Source of the DNA: Allium sativum
Lineage: Eukaryota > Streptophyta > Magnoliopsida > Asparagales > Amaryllidaceae
Length of the DNA: 64,000 nucleotides
NCBI GenBank assembly: GCA_030737875.1
Contig: CM060912.1
Location: 128,101,993 to 128,165,992, forward strand
Reading direction: 5' to 3'
Shown here: positions 1 through 12,680 of the stretch, in pieces
How the letters are laid out: each line of letters opens with the position of its first letter
Numbering within the stretch: the stretch's first letter is position 1
Notes under the pieces: model-generated
What the model saw: only the letters and a program-made list of their open reading frames with translations
Told to the model about the DNA's origin: nothing
Database searches by the model: none
Translations under genes and position numbers: made by a program

Positions 1-289
1 GAGGTTCCGAGTTTAATTCTCAGAATGCCCCCTTTAATTTTAGGCCATGTCCTGAGTTTGATTTTTGGTTGCTCCTCTTTATTTTGTAGAATTTCATTTA
101 AAATAGCAGTGTTGTTTTGAGTATGTTATCTCCCAGCTTCTACACACTTTGACTTTATGCCGACTTATCACCTTTTCCAATTGTAAATTCCACGTGTTTC
201 GAACTTTTACTTCTGGAGCGTTCCTTTCTAATTTTGTATCTTTTTTTTTTTTTGTAAATGCTTGGTTTTAAGGTGTTGTCTTTTTGTTA
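1..289. other. Left flank, no gene seen
   Basis: AT-rich sequence with a T-run near 241-253. I see no open frame, repeat or RNA gene. The last two bases before the next feature (TA, 288-289) are the left target-site duplication of the MITE. Confidence 0.5.
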
Positions 290-593
290 CTCCCTTCGGT
301 TCATAATATAAGAAGTTTTTAGAGGTTGACACAAGAATTGAGAAAATTTACAAATGACATTTTAATCCATACTTAAATTACATTAATTTCTCTTTTCACG
401 TGTTGTCAACAACTTTTTCTATTCTCATCAACTACTTCTTACTTTTCATGCATAAAAATACTCATAAAGTAGCTTTTGGATTTATAACATTTATTATGGA
501 TCAGGGATAAAGTTGGAATAACAAGCTTAAACATCTTATATATTAAAACAAAACAAACTTCCAAAAACTTCTTATATTATGAATCGGGGGGAG
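290..593. mobile_element. Stowaway-type (Tc1/mariner) MITE
   Basis: A 304 bp element with long terminal inverted repeats. The left end begins CTCCCTTCGGTTCATAATAT, and the right end read in reverse begins CTCCCCCCGATTCATAATAT; similarity continues through AAGAAGTTTTT on both sides. It is flanked by TA on both sides (288-289 and 594-595), the Tc1/mariner target duplication. No coding capacity. The end sequence is the well-known plant Stowaway type. It would need a transposase from elsewhere to move. Confidence 0.9.
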
Positions 594-818
594 TACATAA
601 ATATGTATGCACGCTGATTCAGTTTTTACCAATGGAATTCGATTTATGGATACATAGTGTTCAGTAATGTGCGTGCTATCCGTGTGATTATTAAACTAAC
701 ATAACCGTATAATGGTGGGAAAACCGACCATTAATGTATTTAATATAAAATATAAAATTGCTTATCAAATCTATTTAAGTCGGATTTGAGTGAAAAAATT
801 ATAATGCAACTGCATTTA

Positions 819-2483
819 GGGTGCGTTTTTAACGAACGGTAACGGAACATTTGAACATGGCATTGTTGTGAACGTGGAATGTATTTTTTGCCATGAACGA
901 GGTATTTGAGCGTGGTATTTTAACGGGGTATTTTTAAAATAAGATATAAATGGATAGGATTTGGCATGCTAAAACCTTCTTACAAATACATATACAATTA
1001 CAGATACAAATACAGTTACAGATACAAATACATATACAAATTGGCGCAACCCAGTAGCAACCAACTGATCTCTTATGGTATCTCGAAACGATGACATTTA
1101 TTGGTATCCATTTCGCTTTACCCGTTCAGTGCCTCTATTCGTCGTATTTCTCAGAGCATAATATTCCTCCAAGTACTGATCGGGGATAAGTACAGAATCA
1201 TCATCAAAAGCCATAAAATTTGAGTCACCACTATTATATTTGCATATGAAGTTGTGTAAGGCCATTTTAGACACGACAACTTTGACTTGAGTTCGAAATG
1301 CATATGTAGGAATACTGCTCAAAATGCCAGAAAAAATAAAATTCAAATGCCAACAGTTCTTTCTACGGCCATCCGTAAAGTCGAATGGTAAAAATTAAAT
1401 GCTTCATTGGCCGATTTTGGTAGATTCACGGTTTCATGAAAGTACGGAATATGATCCTTCATATTTCAATATGGTGGTAAATATCCAATCTGAAGTGGAT
1501 AGCCTAAATCAGCCAAATAATACTGTCTGGTTGGAGGTTTAGGAAAGTTGGATTTTCTATCTGTTGTAATCGAATTAAAAATTCTAATATCATGTGCAGT
1601 CCATTCCTAACCAGCCATAACATAAGTAAATTGTAAACCGAAATCACATACTGCTAATATATTTTGAGTTGCAAAACATTTTCTTCTGATGTAAGGGATA
1701 ATTTGATCAGCAGGTAAATGTGCAGATACGTGTGTACCATTTATAGCACCAATACAATTTTTGAAATAAGGATAATACCGGATTGAACTGCTAATGTGAT
1801 GTGGAACAGTATTAAATTGTGGATCCTTTGGCTTTATTAAATCAGCAACAAATAATTGAAAAACGTTTAGAACAGCATGAAAACAAATGGAAATGGTGCT
1901 ACCTGCTCATTGAAATCTTTTGCTAAGTTGTTTATTTGAAAGCCCAATAGCCATAGTGTAAACAAAATTTCCAACCATTTCGATGACACAAATTTCTATC
2001 GTTGAAAAGAGATCATGATGTTGTAGTTTTTTCACATAACGAGTAGAAGCAAAGTCCTTTCATCCGAAAATTATTTTGACAACGTTGTTGATGACCATTC
2101 AAAATGTCGTTGATCCAAGCTAAGCCAGTAAACTCTAAAGTATTAGTCTGAGTCATATGATTTCCTTGCATTCTAACACAATGAAATCCCTTAAAGATTA
2201 ATCAAATCGTCGTAATTGGAGGATGAGTCGGAGGCAGACATTATTTTGTTGAAGAAGAAGAAGGTAATGAAGGATGAGTAATGGATATGTGGTATAAAAG
2301 AGGGTGAATAGAGCCGTCGGGGAATGGAGGAAAACAAGTCGTTGGCCACGCATCAGACGCCAATAGCTTGTTTTCCTCCGTTCCCACACCGTGGAACGAT
2401 CGTGGAATATCCACGTTCTGGCGTTCGACGCGTCGGATGCCATCACAACGGGAACATGGTAACCAAAGGCTGCGAACGGAGCC
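819..2483 (-). mobile_element. PIF/Harbinger DNA transposon, inactive
   Basis: A 1.67 kb element flanked by TTA on both sides (816-818, 2484-2486), the PIF/Harbinger target duplication. Its ends are imperfect inverted repeats: left GGGTGCGTTTTTAACGAACG, right end in reverse GGCTCCGTTCGCAGCC. It holds the minus-strand transposase pseudogene described separately. A short CA-rich tandem stretch (about 986-1040, repeated ATACAAATAC/ATACAGATAC) lies between the left end and the transposase tail. I see no second (Myb-like) ORF, so it was either a deleted copy or depended on another element for that protein. Confidence 0.85.
1098..2240 (-). pseudogene. HARBI1-like DDE transposase/nuclease, decayed
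   Basis: Minus-strand translation in several frames gives the usual order of a plant PIF/Harbinger nuclease: an N-terminal helical part, GAINGTHV, a MAG-EWTAHD stretch, YYLADLGYP, an AVERTVG stretch and a KMALHNFI tail. The first catalytic acid is changed: GAIDGTHV is expected and GAINGTHV is read (around 1735-1750). The second (ADLGYP) and third (AVERT) acids are present. A TAG replaces the Trp of the MAGWE motif near 1613, other stops and a frameshift near 1340-1350 break the frame, and the tail continues in a second frame (1098-1346). The enzyme would cut and paste the element in the nucleus; this copy cannot. Confidence 0.85.
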
Positions 2484-2486
2484 TTA

Positions 2487-2903
2487 GAAATTCATAGTTA
2501 AAACTTTGACTTTCAACAGTTCAAGTTGCCTTAAGGTTTTGAAAGAGTAGAATTTATTATAAAGGTGTGTTACCATTTGATATTATGATATCATTCATGA
2601 CGACTATAAGCATATTGATTACTTCAACAAACTAGTGAATAAACATATAGAACAACTGCATAACTTCAACGCGGAAATGGTATATATGTTGGTGTCATAA
2701 GCAAATGGTATATACGTAACACAATCTTGTTTTGCTAAAAAAACGCTCATGTAGATAGAACTAAGTGTAAAGAAATTAGTTAGTGGAGAACATAACTTCA
2801 AAAATGAAACATATTTACAAGGATTCTAAACTAAATCTAATGGGTTTGCATACTTCACGTTTTGCCTGTAATGTAAGACATGTCAAAATAATTTCTTACT
2901 TGC
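2487..2903. other. Non-coding stretch beside a gene fragment
   Basis: AT-rich sequence between the Harbinger element and the OLA1-like exon. Short open frames on both strands look random. If the exon belonged to a complete gene, the following exon would lie here on the minus strand; I did not find convincing similarity. Confidence 0.4.
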
Positions 2904-3021
2904 CTTTGCATATAGTTTTGCTTGCAATAGCTAGCAGTCTCATCTTCAGGCATATCATAAAGTGATTTTTTCCAAAATGCAACTAAAAGGTATAATTGGT
3001 TTGCCTCCATGTTCCTGAATC
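2904..3021 (-). pseudogene. Single broken exon resembling YchF/OLA1-type GTPase
   Basis: On the minus strand, after a splice-acceptor-like TTTTCATTTAG, the frame reads IQEHGGKPIIPFSC and then, one frame over, LYDMPEDETASYCKQNYMQ. This is the pattern of the C-terminal part of plant Obg-like ATPase 1 / YchF proteins (a QEHGG..IIPFSC..LFDMP.DEAAKYC-type segment), judged from memory of the family. The exon ends in AG followed by GCAAGT, a consensus for the rare GC splice donor. An indel in the run of A's after the ILEK codons shifts the frame, so the piece is not functional. Splice-like borders suggest a genomic fragment rather than a processed copy. Adjacent exons were not found. Confidence 0.6.
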
Positions 3022-3485
3022 CTAAATGAAAACATGAGTGAACATGCATCTGTGAAAGATATGAGTACAGAGCAACTAGCACATTAGGAGAAGCTTTTGA
3101 TTGTGTAATGTAGAGATGATTCTTGCAATGCATAGCATGGCTTGAAATATTGATATCCTGGTCATGAAGACTATGATGTTGCACAAAAAACAACTAACAA
3201 TAGTGGAAGATCCATAAAAAAAACGGCAAACGCCCCATGTGTCCGATAGAAAATTGGCCTCTATAAACAACAAACTGGAGTAGGAGAATCGGACACCAAC
3301 ATGTGTATCAACAAATAGTAATTTGGCCTCAACAAATAGAAGATGTAAATTATATCGTAGATTGTTGCCACAAAAAATGGGATCCCATCCGGATTACATT
3401 AGGGTGTATGGATTCAAGTTTAATATGATCTAACTGGAAATATTTTATTTGCATTTTTTAGTTACCTTTGGTCCATGAATTCTTG
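3022..3485. other. Non-coding stretch
   Basis: No supported gene. It would be the intron between the two coding-like scraps if they belong to one broken gene, but nothing proves that they do. Confidence 0.3.
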
Positions 3486-4808
<1,323 letters not shown>

Positions 4809-4817
4809 TGACTAAGC

Positions 4818-4828
4818 TTCTCCCCCAA
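4818..4828 (-). promoter_or_regulatory. Polypurine tract of the host Copia
   Basis: The minus strand reads TTGGGGGAGAAG just downstream of the RNase H coding remnant, the expected place for plus-strand DNA priming. Confidence 0.5.
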
Positions 4829-4849
4829 CCGTGCCACCTCGTGGCACCT

Positions 4850-6694
4850 AGCACCTCTCCAAGCGAATTAAGTTCAAAAAATGCTCGAACTTCCCAATCA
4901 GTAATGCCTTGGTGAACATATCCGCTGAATTATCCTTTATGTGCACTTTATGAAGGCATACTTGCTTGTCTTAATCCATGGCTGCTAGAAATGACTATCT
5001 CACTTCAAATATGCTTGGTCTATGAGCTAACGCCAATTCTCTGCCAAATTAATAGCACTTTGGCTATCACATATAACATCAACACTGTCATGTTCAAAAC
5101 CCAAGTCACACAACAAACGCTTTATATAGAGTGCTTCCTGTGTTGTTCAACCGTGACTATCAACTTTTCCTCTGTAGTGGATAAAGCAACTAAAGTGTGC
5201 AATCTCGACTTCTAACTTATGGTTGTACCACCAAGGGTGAAGACATATCCTAAAGTTGACTTTCTTTGATCTCTATCACTGACGCAGTCTGAATCACAAT
5301 AACCAATCAACTTGCAATTCTTCTCCTTACTATCCCAAAACATAAGACCATGAGATGCTATATCTTTTAAGTATCTCAGGATAAGCTTCACTACTTCCCA
5401 AATGCTATTTCCCCAGATTAGTAATAAACCGACTAACCACCTGACAAGATTTGCAATATCAAGCCTTGTACACACCATGGCATACATCAAGCTACCAACT
5501 GCACTAACATATGACACCTTTTCCATATAAGCCTTGTCTTTCTCCTCGACAATTGATCCCTTACTCGAAAGATTTACCTGCAAAGGTAAAAGTGTATTTG
5601 ACGCCTTTGCATCCTTCATGCTAAACTGGCAAAACTCTTTTCTAATGTATTCCTTTTGAGTCAATTTCAACTCAACACGATTTCGATCCCTTTCGATTTT
5701 CATGCTCAAATTCTTCTTTGCTTCTCCAAGGTCTTTCATTTCAAGCTCCGCTTTAAATATCATTTTCAATTTATTGATTTCTTCCTTGTCCTTGGAAGCA
5801 ATGAGCATATGTCCATATACAAGAGTAAATACACCCAACAATCATTTTCCAACTTCTTGAAATAAAAACAAGTATCATTGATGCTTCTCTCAAAACTACT
5901 TTCAAGCATAAAATGATAAAATCCCTTGTACCATTGCTTAGGGGATTGATTCAAACCATAAAGTGATTTCTTCAACTTGCAAACCAATTTTGACTTACCA
6001 TCTACAACAAGCCATTCTGGTTGCTCCATGTAGATGTCTTCATCCAAGCCACCATGTAAGAAGGCGGTTTTCACATCAAGTTGCTCTAACTCCAAGTCAT
6101 GGATAACAACTACAGTAAGTAATATCCGGATAGAAGTATGTCTCATAACCGGTACGAAGATCTCATCATACTCCTTCCCCTTCCTCTGTGCAAACCCCTT
6201 AGCCACTAGTCTAGCTTTGTATCTTCTATCATCCTTCACCTTGCATACACATTTGCACCCAAAAGCCCGGTTTTCTTTAAGAAGTGGAACCAAATCCCAA
6301 GTCTGGTTCTTCATCAATGATTGCATCTCTTCTTTCATGGCACAAATCCACTTCGATCTATCACTCGAACCCATGACGTCATCAAAGTCCATCATCTTTT
6401 CTTGGACTACATGGAGAGCACAGTCCAAGTTCTCACAAAAACCAAGATAGTTCCAATTACCGTATCTTTCAGGTAGCCTTATAGCACGACGAACAACCCG
6501 AGTAGCAATTCATCACCATGTCTTTCTTCATCTCCAACTTGAACCGATTCTTCTTGAGAATCGTGCACATCACCGACACTACTAGAGGAATCCTATGGAC
6601 TAGGTGATGTACTATCAACGCTACCTCCTCACAAGCATCTCCAACTACTCTACACTCTCTAGACTTGAAATTGAGAATAATTTCCTTTTCCTTT
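4850..6694 (-). pseudogene. Copia reverse transcriptase and RNase H remnant
   Basis: Two overlapping minus-strand frames (5766-6428 and 5212-5841) give the RVT_2 domain: KARLVAKGFAQRKGKEY, LDVKTAFLHGGLDEDIYMEQP and a KLKKSLYGLNQSPKQWYK stretch. The catalytic YVDD is destroyed: one frame reads LLLYMDICS and the next LVYGHMLIAS, so an indel lies exactly at the active site (about 5810). RNase H follows in broken frames (GSLMYAMVCTRLDIA, then VALSTTEE, a DSQSAINLAEN stretch and NSADMFTKAL-like remains down to about 4850). 6429-6694 is the linker towards integrase, cut by S1. Dead. Confidence 0.85.
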
Positions 6695-7030
6695 TGTAAT
6701 GGCCCGCAAATCCGTAATATCAGAGTTGACTACATACATCATACATCCAACCCAAATATCACGAAAATACAAATCATTTTTTTAGAAGAAAAAGGTAGAA
6801 GAAGAACAGAAATAACAACACAGAATCTCACATCGCAAGGGAACAAAATATAATATATCATAACTTTTGAAATACAAAATTTGTACTGTATACACATATC
6901 ATTATCAAAGTACAACACTTACAACACAGCGGAACAACACTCTATATAACTAACACTGAAGCCTCCTGCTCCAAGCTCCTTCAGATAAATCTGTAAAATC
7001 CTGAACTACTTGACTGCCCGTACAAATTTA

Positions 7031-7090
7031 GGCACCCAAGAGTTTAGGTAAAACAAAACAAAATAAACTCCGGGTCAGTCATGGGACTGG
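7031..7090 (-). other. Hairpin A+B module, S1 copy
   Basis: Arms ACCCAAGAGTTTA (7034-7046) and TAAACTCCGGGT (7064-7075) pair; directly after, CAGTC-ATGG-GACTG makes a second hairpin. The same arrangement occurs in S2, S3, both L2 LTRs and both chromovirus LTRs. It lies 340-400 bases from the LTR end that borders the primer site in complete elements. Confidence 0.75.
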
Positions 7091-7867
7091 TATGTGTAAA
7101 CAATTTAAAACAGTTTCAGAACTAAATGATATCTCATAAGACCACGCCGTATAACACGGAACGGGTTTTTCCCTTATGAGAATCCAAACACTTGATTTAA
7201 CTTTCAAAATCCTTTTGAAAGGAACGATAATCTTTATATCAAAACTCTTTTGATATTATGATAGTGTCTAAATCAAATAAATAACAATGTAGTGGAACGT
7301 TTGTATCTCACGTTCCACATATATAATATACAATCAAAACCGCAAGCACTTATTGGGTAATGAATTTCCAACTATGACAAGGTATGGAACCACATTCCGC
7401 TGGTGTATCTCTAGAGGAGAATACACTGAGTTCAACAATAACATCTTGCAACTCAGCCACACATGACCGACCACTCATTTCGCTTGAGTGTATCGAATGT
7501 ATATCACCAACGGTTGGGATCAGCATCCGTTTCGCGAATGGGACAACATCGAATAGAATAAGGAATTAAATGAATCTCTAGATAGGTGATAATACACCCT
7601 AATAGGGGCTAACCACATAGCCATGATGCCTGCCCGATTTTTGTCATTTCCCGGTTGTTGAGGCCTGAGGCTATGATTACTTTCCATTCATTTATAAAAC
7701 AATCACTTTGAATGCCACATTGTCAGATCCGTTAATCATTTATTGATTTGCACAAATATATTCTGGATATTATGCTAAGGGAATAAATCCGTTGCCACCA
7801 TGTATATTTGTACAGTCCAACATATGCGATCATTGGAAATATTGTGTCAGACATTCGTCCATATACA

Positions 7868-7888
7868 TTCGTTCTGAGACTGAACGAA
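7868..7888 (-). other. Hairpin C, S1 copy
   Basis: TTCGTTC and GAACGAA flank the loop TGAGACT. Downstream ACCAAAGGCACTAT matches the ACCGAAGGCACTAT of other copies. In S2 and L2 the arms are TTGTCC/GGACAA instead, so pairing is kept although the letters changed. Confidence 0.75.
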
Positions 7889-8639
7889 ACCAAAGGCACT
7901 ATTCCATACGTCCATCCTAGGTAATCTCTACCTAGGACTTACACAACAGCCCTTGCACTTTACTCCGTCTTCAATTTTCTTTGGTGTATATGATTCGCAA
8001 CGCTTATGCCAATACGGAGTGGTTCTTTGGAAAAGAATCCAACTGGTCTCTCCATATTAACAACGTAAAAATGGTCAAACTTTGATAGTCGGTGATTTAA
8101 CTATCAACTGAAAAATGTCCGTGTACACACAACGATCTTATTTCCAAATGGAATTATCGATCACGTCATCAAACATATATATATATATATATATTCATAT
8201 TTCCTTATTTTCTATATTAAGAAAATATATGTTATTAACTCTGGAAAACATTCCCATTGCATATTTACATATCACTATTCTTCCACATCTATTAGACTCT
8301 AACTGTAACTAGTAAGAGAACAACTTCCTAAGTATAAACCCCGAAGGCCGAAACCAACATCAGATCGATACTCAAAAAGTCGTTCAACTCAATTAATTTC
8401 CAGTCAGTTTCTAATTCTGCTTAACTCTATTTGATTAACTTCTTATCAACACGATCATTTTAAATCTGCAAATAATTTTCTTTTAAATCATCGTTCACTT
8501 TAAAACGTATATCTCCTAGGATTTTATTTATAAAATTCCTTTTCGTTTATAATATTCTATTTTAAGTTCGTTACATTATCGAATTCTATATATATCGATA
8601 TATCGATTTCTAGTTTATCAAATCTTCTTAAAAATATTC

Positions 8640-8745
8640 TAACTCCTTAAGTTCTCGGAAAAATTCGCCATAACCTCCTTTGTACTGGGAGCATTGGGAA
8701 AGTCCCTAAACCGCCACACAGGCCTCTCTATTCAAAATGAAAAAG
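8640..8745 (-). other. Conserved LTR module D, S1 copy
   Basis: A segment with TTCGCCATAACCTCCTTTGT, a GGGAGCATTGGG stretch and CCACACAGGCCT closely matches S2 (30543-30640) and more loosely the internal region of L2 (58425-58520). In S2 it lies in an open minus-strand frame (30444-30638, containing YKGGYGEFSREFKELEYF); S1 reads a similar YKGGYGEFFRELKELEYF but has a one-base shift before it. Either a worn coding remnant or a nucleotide-level signal. Confidence 0.5.
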
Positions 8746-8989
8746 CTAAACGGCTAGCCGATACGGCGCATAAAATCTCATATTCAATTTAAATACATAC
8801 CTTTTTGTCGAGTATTCTATTTATATCTCTTCTAACACTTCATTCTAAACCTGTCTCATGTATATCCATACATTTCTAATTCATTTCAACTTAATACACT
8901 TGTTTTAACTCAACTCGTAAATAAATTTGTTAATCAACTCTTTTGCCTATTTCATTTTCATATTTGAATATAACATGCTCAAAAATATT

Positions 8990-9475
8990 TCAACTTACTT
9001 ATACACTAATTTAATTCTAATTTCAATTCAAGTTTCATATTCGATTTAACTTCTATTTAAATAAATTCGAATTAATCGAATTCAAATCATAAATCCTTAC
9101 GGATTTATTTTAGTTCAATTCATATTCTGAATACCAGAATAAATCCCATCGTTTATTTCTTTAAAACGATTTCCCTATTTTTATTTTTAAATTCATATTT
9201 GAATTTAAATATTCAACTATCCAATGATAATTTTTCCACTTTATTTATAAACACTGTTTATAATTTCATTTCAATTATCTGATTATCCAATGAAAATCAA
9301 TCTATTTTATTTATAAACACTATTTATAAATTCACTTCAATTCTTGTATTATTTAATTTATAAACATCATTTATAAAATCAATACTTGTTTTATTTATTT
9401 TCAAAACAAGTAAATATTTTTAGCCTATTCTAATTTAAATTCTATTTGAGGAAATAGAATTTCCCTTTTTAAATC
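8990..9475 (-). repeat. Chain of short unlike hairpins in S1
   Basis: Successive short inverted repeats with different arms: AAATCC-TTAC-GGATTT (about 9090), ATTCTG-AATAC-CAGAAT (9124-9140), TTTATAAACACTGTTTATAA and two variants (9243-9375), ACTTGTTTT...AAAACAAGT (about 9385-9412), AATTCTATTT-GAGG-AAATAGAATT (9438-9462). They are not copies of one another but recur every 30-60 bases. Confidence 0.55.
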
Positions 9476-9619
9476 TCAAAATCTCTTTCACGATATTTTT
9501 ATAAATCAACATTCAGACCCAGTTCTATTTCAAACAATCCAAACACCCCATTACAAATCACAGGATTTCTAACACATCATATATGATAATATATGTGAAA
9601 CAACAACAATAATATTTTT

Positions 9620-9661
9620 GAGGAATCCAGTTGGATCCCTCCAACCTGTTTTCTTGCATCC
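9620..9661 (-). other. GAGGAATCC hairpin module, S1 copy
   Basis: GAGGAATCC-AGTT-GGATCCCTC followed by CAACCTGTTTTCTTGCATCC. Same module in S2 (30947), L2 left (39431) and L2 right (62341). In S2 the second arm is GGATTCCTC, making the stem perfect; in the others one pair is a wobble on the minus strand. Confidence 0.7.
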
Positions 9662-9952
9662 ACAGACGTTAGTCAACAAAAATAATACCCATCCTGCTTT
9701 AAGGTAGGATATCGCGGTATAGAAGGTCATCCACTAATATATATTTGTAGGGCGTATAGGGAAATCATCCGCTATGGTACCGCGGGCATCCACTAATGAG
9801 ACTGCAGGAACAATCCATCCACCAAACCAATATATTATAATAGTCAATCCTAAATAACTAATATGTATTTAAACAGGCACAGTAACATTTTCAATGCATC
9901 TAACAAGCAACATACAATTATCTTTAACTGATGAAAATAAATTCTAAATGAA

Positions 9953-9973
9953 GGTGAGTGAGATTTACTCACC
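9953..9973 (-). other. GGTGAGT...ACTCACC hairpin, S1 copy
   Basis: GGTGAGT and ACTCACC are inverted repeats. Related forms follow the GAGGAATCC module in S2 (31212-31230), L2 (45699-45716; 62556-62573) and a perfect GGTGAGAA/TTCTCACC in S3 (43741-43757). Read on the minus strand it contains GTGAGT, a strong splice-donor consensus. Confidence 0.55.
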
Positions 9974-11782
9974 GTGATGTTCTATTTGTCGAATATCCAA
10001 CTTAAGTAATCCGCAGCTATGAATTTCTCCATTAACTCCATGTAAATCCCAGATTCTTAGGATCTGTAATAATGATACCAGCTTATTTTATTTAGTTAAA
10101 TTCTGATTTTGAATGCAGCAAATACAAGTGTTATAACTTGTATACCTATATTTTTCCTTCCAATCACTAACTATTTAAATTAAGTGAATTAATTTTACCT
10201 TATTGAGCCTACAATTTATTTACTAAAATAATTAAACTAATAACTTAATTAACAAAATTGAATTCACTTTTATCTCCTTTAATCACGATTTAATATTGTA
10301 TTTAAGTTAACGTGATTATACATAATCCACGAAATAAATCCAGCTAGTTTATTCATAAAACCAAGATATATCTACTTAGCTCCTTAATTCCTTTTCTAAA
10401 ATTAACCTTCTAAATTTACTGACCAATTTATTGTTATCATCAAAAGCATACACGTTACATAAACTAACAAAATCTTTTGTATTTAAAGGTTCTAACATCA
10501 TGTAAGGATATAAATGATTTCTATACCAATATAACTTAAAAAATCCTAATGGCATCACTAACTAATTAAATTTATAAATTTATTACCTTAATTTCTCCTT
10601 TTTCTTTCCGCCTACAGGAAAAGACAGCGAGCCTTTCTCAGATGAATACTACGGTTTCACTTTCCCAATTCAAACACGCGCTTCTCCCTTCACCAGAACA
10701 ACGCTTGAACAACTGTAAATCTCATCGCCAAAAACCCAACGATATGAACTCCGGACATCAGTTCAAAACCGCGACTTCATTCCTGAAGTCAACCACAGAA
10801 CGCAAATCCACTTCAGACAATATCGAGCTTCAGATCGTACACCTCACATTGAGCCCTATGCGTTGACCCTAAATCATCGCTACAGGTTGTGAACCCCTCT
10901 TCCCCTTTAGTTGTGACTTGCTTATGATGGAATCCATCTATCTCCTCACATGCGCGCCACCAGCGAGCTTCAAAGACCTCAAGCATCGATCTCGGCTTTC
11001 ACTTGAACTCGCGATTTTGGTTTCCGAATAAGAGAGAAAACCGAAGCTTCAGTTTTAAATTCTAGTTTTGAAAGAAACTGGAAGAACTCGATTTCGATTT
11101 TTGGAATTAAATTGACAAAGTGGATTTTGTTTCTGAAGCTTTTCATTTGTGAAAATAGAGAATGGAAATGGATTTAAAGAAAAAGGGTGCGGTATCAAAA
11201 TGAACAGCGAGCCCATTATTTTATGGAGTGGAAGGGGAGAATGTGGTGGATTTTTGAAGAGGAGAGAAGGCCACGGCTATGGTTTGTTGGCAGAAGGAAA
11301 TCCTCTAAATTATATTTATTTATTTTAGTTTACCGATATGATTAAAATTAATTAAATTATCCCACGGGTTTCGAACTCCTTTTTGAATCCAACCACTGAC
11401 ATTCCTAGGGTTACACCACTATTCTGAACACACTGGGATAGGTTATGAAGTCCAATTCGATCATCTGGAGAAGGGATTAATTTAATCAATATAAATTAAA
11501 TTCAACAAAAATAAATTCCTTGATAATAAATAATTATTATCGTCGATTTATATTGCAATAAAATTCCTATAAATTATTTGAATTAATCTGACTCCGATTC
11601 AATTTCAAATTGAATTTTATTTCAGGTTCTTATTTTACGATAATTATATACGATATTAAATTGAAATTGATTTTCAAATCGATAATTTAATATAAAAATT
11701 CTTTTATATTATCAACTCAATATTTAAAACCATATTAAATATTCAAAATTAACCGATGAAATATTCGGGTCATTACACCTTT

Positions 11783-12680
11783 GATTCACCATGAACCAAA
11801 CCTGGAACATCCAGTGACCCTCATTCTCCTTAAGCATAGCTAACTCATCAAAAATAACATGATGAGAATTCACAATCTTCTTAATTTTTGGATTCCAAAT
11901 CCATTAGCCTTTTGCTCTGTCCATATAGCCAAGCAAAATCACCTTGTAAGCTCGAGGCGAAAGCTTATCACTTCCTGGATTATGCACACAAACTAGACTG
12001 CCAAGTACACGAAGATAACTCAAGTCGATACTCTTTCCCTTCCATACTTCCTTCAGAATTTTCTTATTAATAGTCAAGCATGAAATTCGATTAATAATAT
12101 GCACTTCAGTTGACAAAACTTTGGCCAAAAATCCATTAAACAAACCCGATGTCAATCTCAAGCATCGAGCTTTCTCTAATAGAGTTCGGTTCATTCTTTC
12201 CGCTACTCCATTAGATTGCGGATCCTTATGTGTATTAAAATGCCTCTGAATATCATGATGCTTGCAAAATTTCAGAAAATCTCCAGAAACATATTCCCCA
12301 CCATTGGCGTACCTAAGCACCTTCATAGTCTTACCACTCTCATTCTCAATATATAAGAGCCGTCCATTTTTTGAACCTTGCAAATGCCTCTGACTTAGCC
12401 TTCATGACATACACCCAAACTTTCCAAGAAAATTCATCTGTGAAAGGAATATAATATCTTGATCCTTCCAAAGAATCAACTGGTGTCGGTCCCAAACATT
12501 CGTGTGCGCATACTCAAGAATCCCTCTTGAATCATGTTTCCCTTTATCAAATGACACACTAGTTTGCTTTCCCATGACACATCCTCGCAAAACTCCAGTT
12601 CGTTGAAACTCTTACCATCAATCATCTCTCTTCTACAAAGAACATCCAAACTCTTCACCGAGACATGACCCAATCTCAAA
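11783..12680 (-). pseudogene. Copia integrase and GAG-pre-integrase remnant
   Basis: Minus-strand frames 12476-12679 (MRLGHVSVKSLDVLCRREM, the GAG-pre-integrase zinc-binding region), 12402-12590 and 11904-12383. The last holds the integrase core: VLRYANGGEYVSGDFLKFC, PQSNGVAERMNRTLLEKARC and a YLRVLGSLVCVHNPGSDKLSPRAYK stretch. The usual LRSDNGGEY is read LRYANGGEY, so the second catalytic Asp is lost. Frame changes separate the parts, and the 3' side is cut by S1 at 11777. Confidence 0.8.

Larger units (their letters stand above)
6695..11777 (-). mobile_element. S1: 5.1 kb solo LTR of a LARD/Gypsy-like family
   Basis: Begins TGTAATGGCCCG and ends CGGGTCATTACA, i.e. TG...CA with inverted ends. 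Flanked by a perfect 5-base duplication CCTTT (6690-6694 and 11778-11782), and the host Copia resumes exactly behind it. No internal region, primer site or coding region, so this is a solo LTR left by LTR-LTR recombination. Minus orientation is inferred by alignment of its motifs with the oriented L2 LTRs. It holds hairpins A, B and C, a chain of short hairpins and further modules listed below. Short open frames inside (e.g. 10376-10558) look random. Confidence 0.9.
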
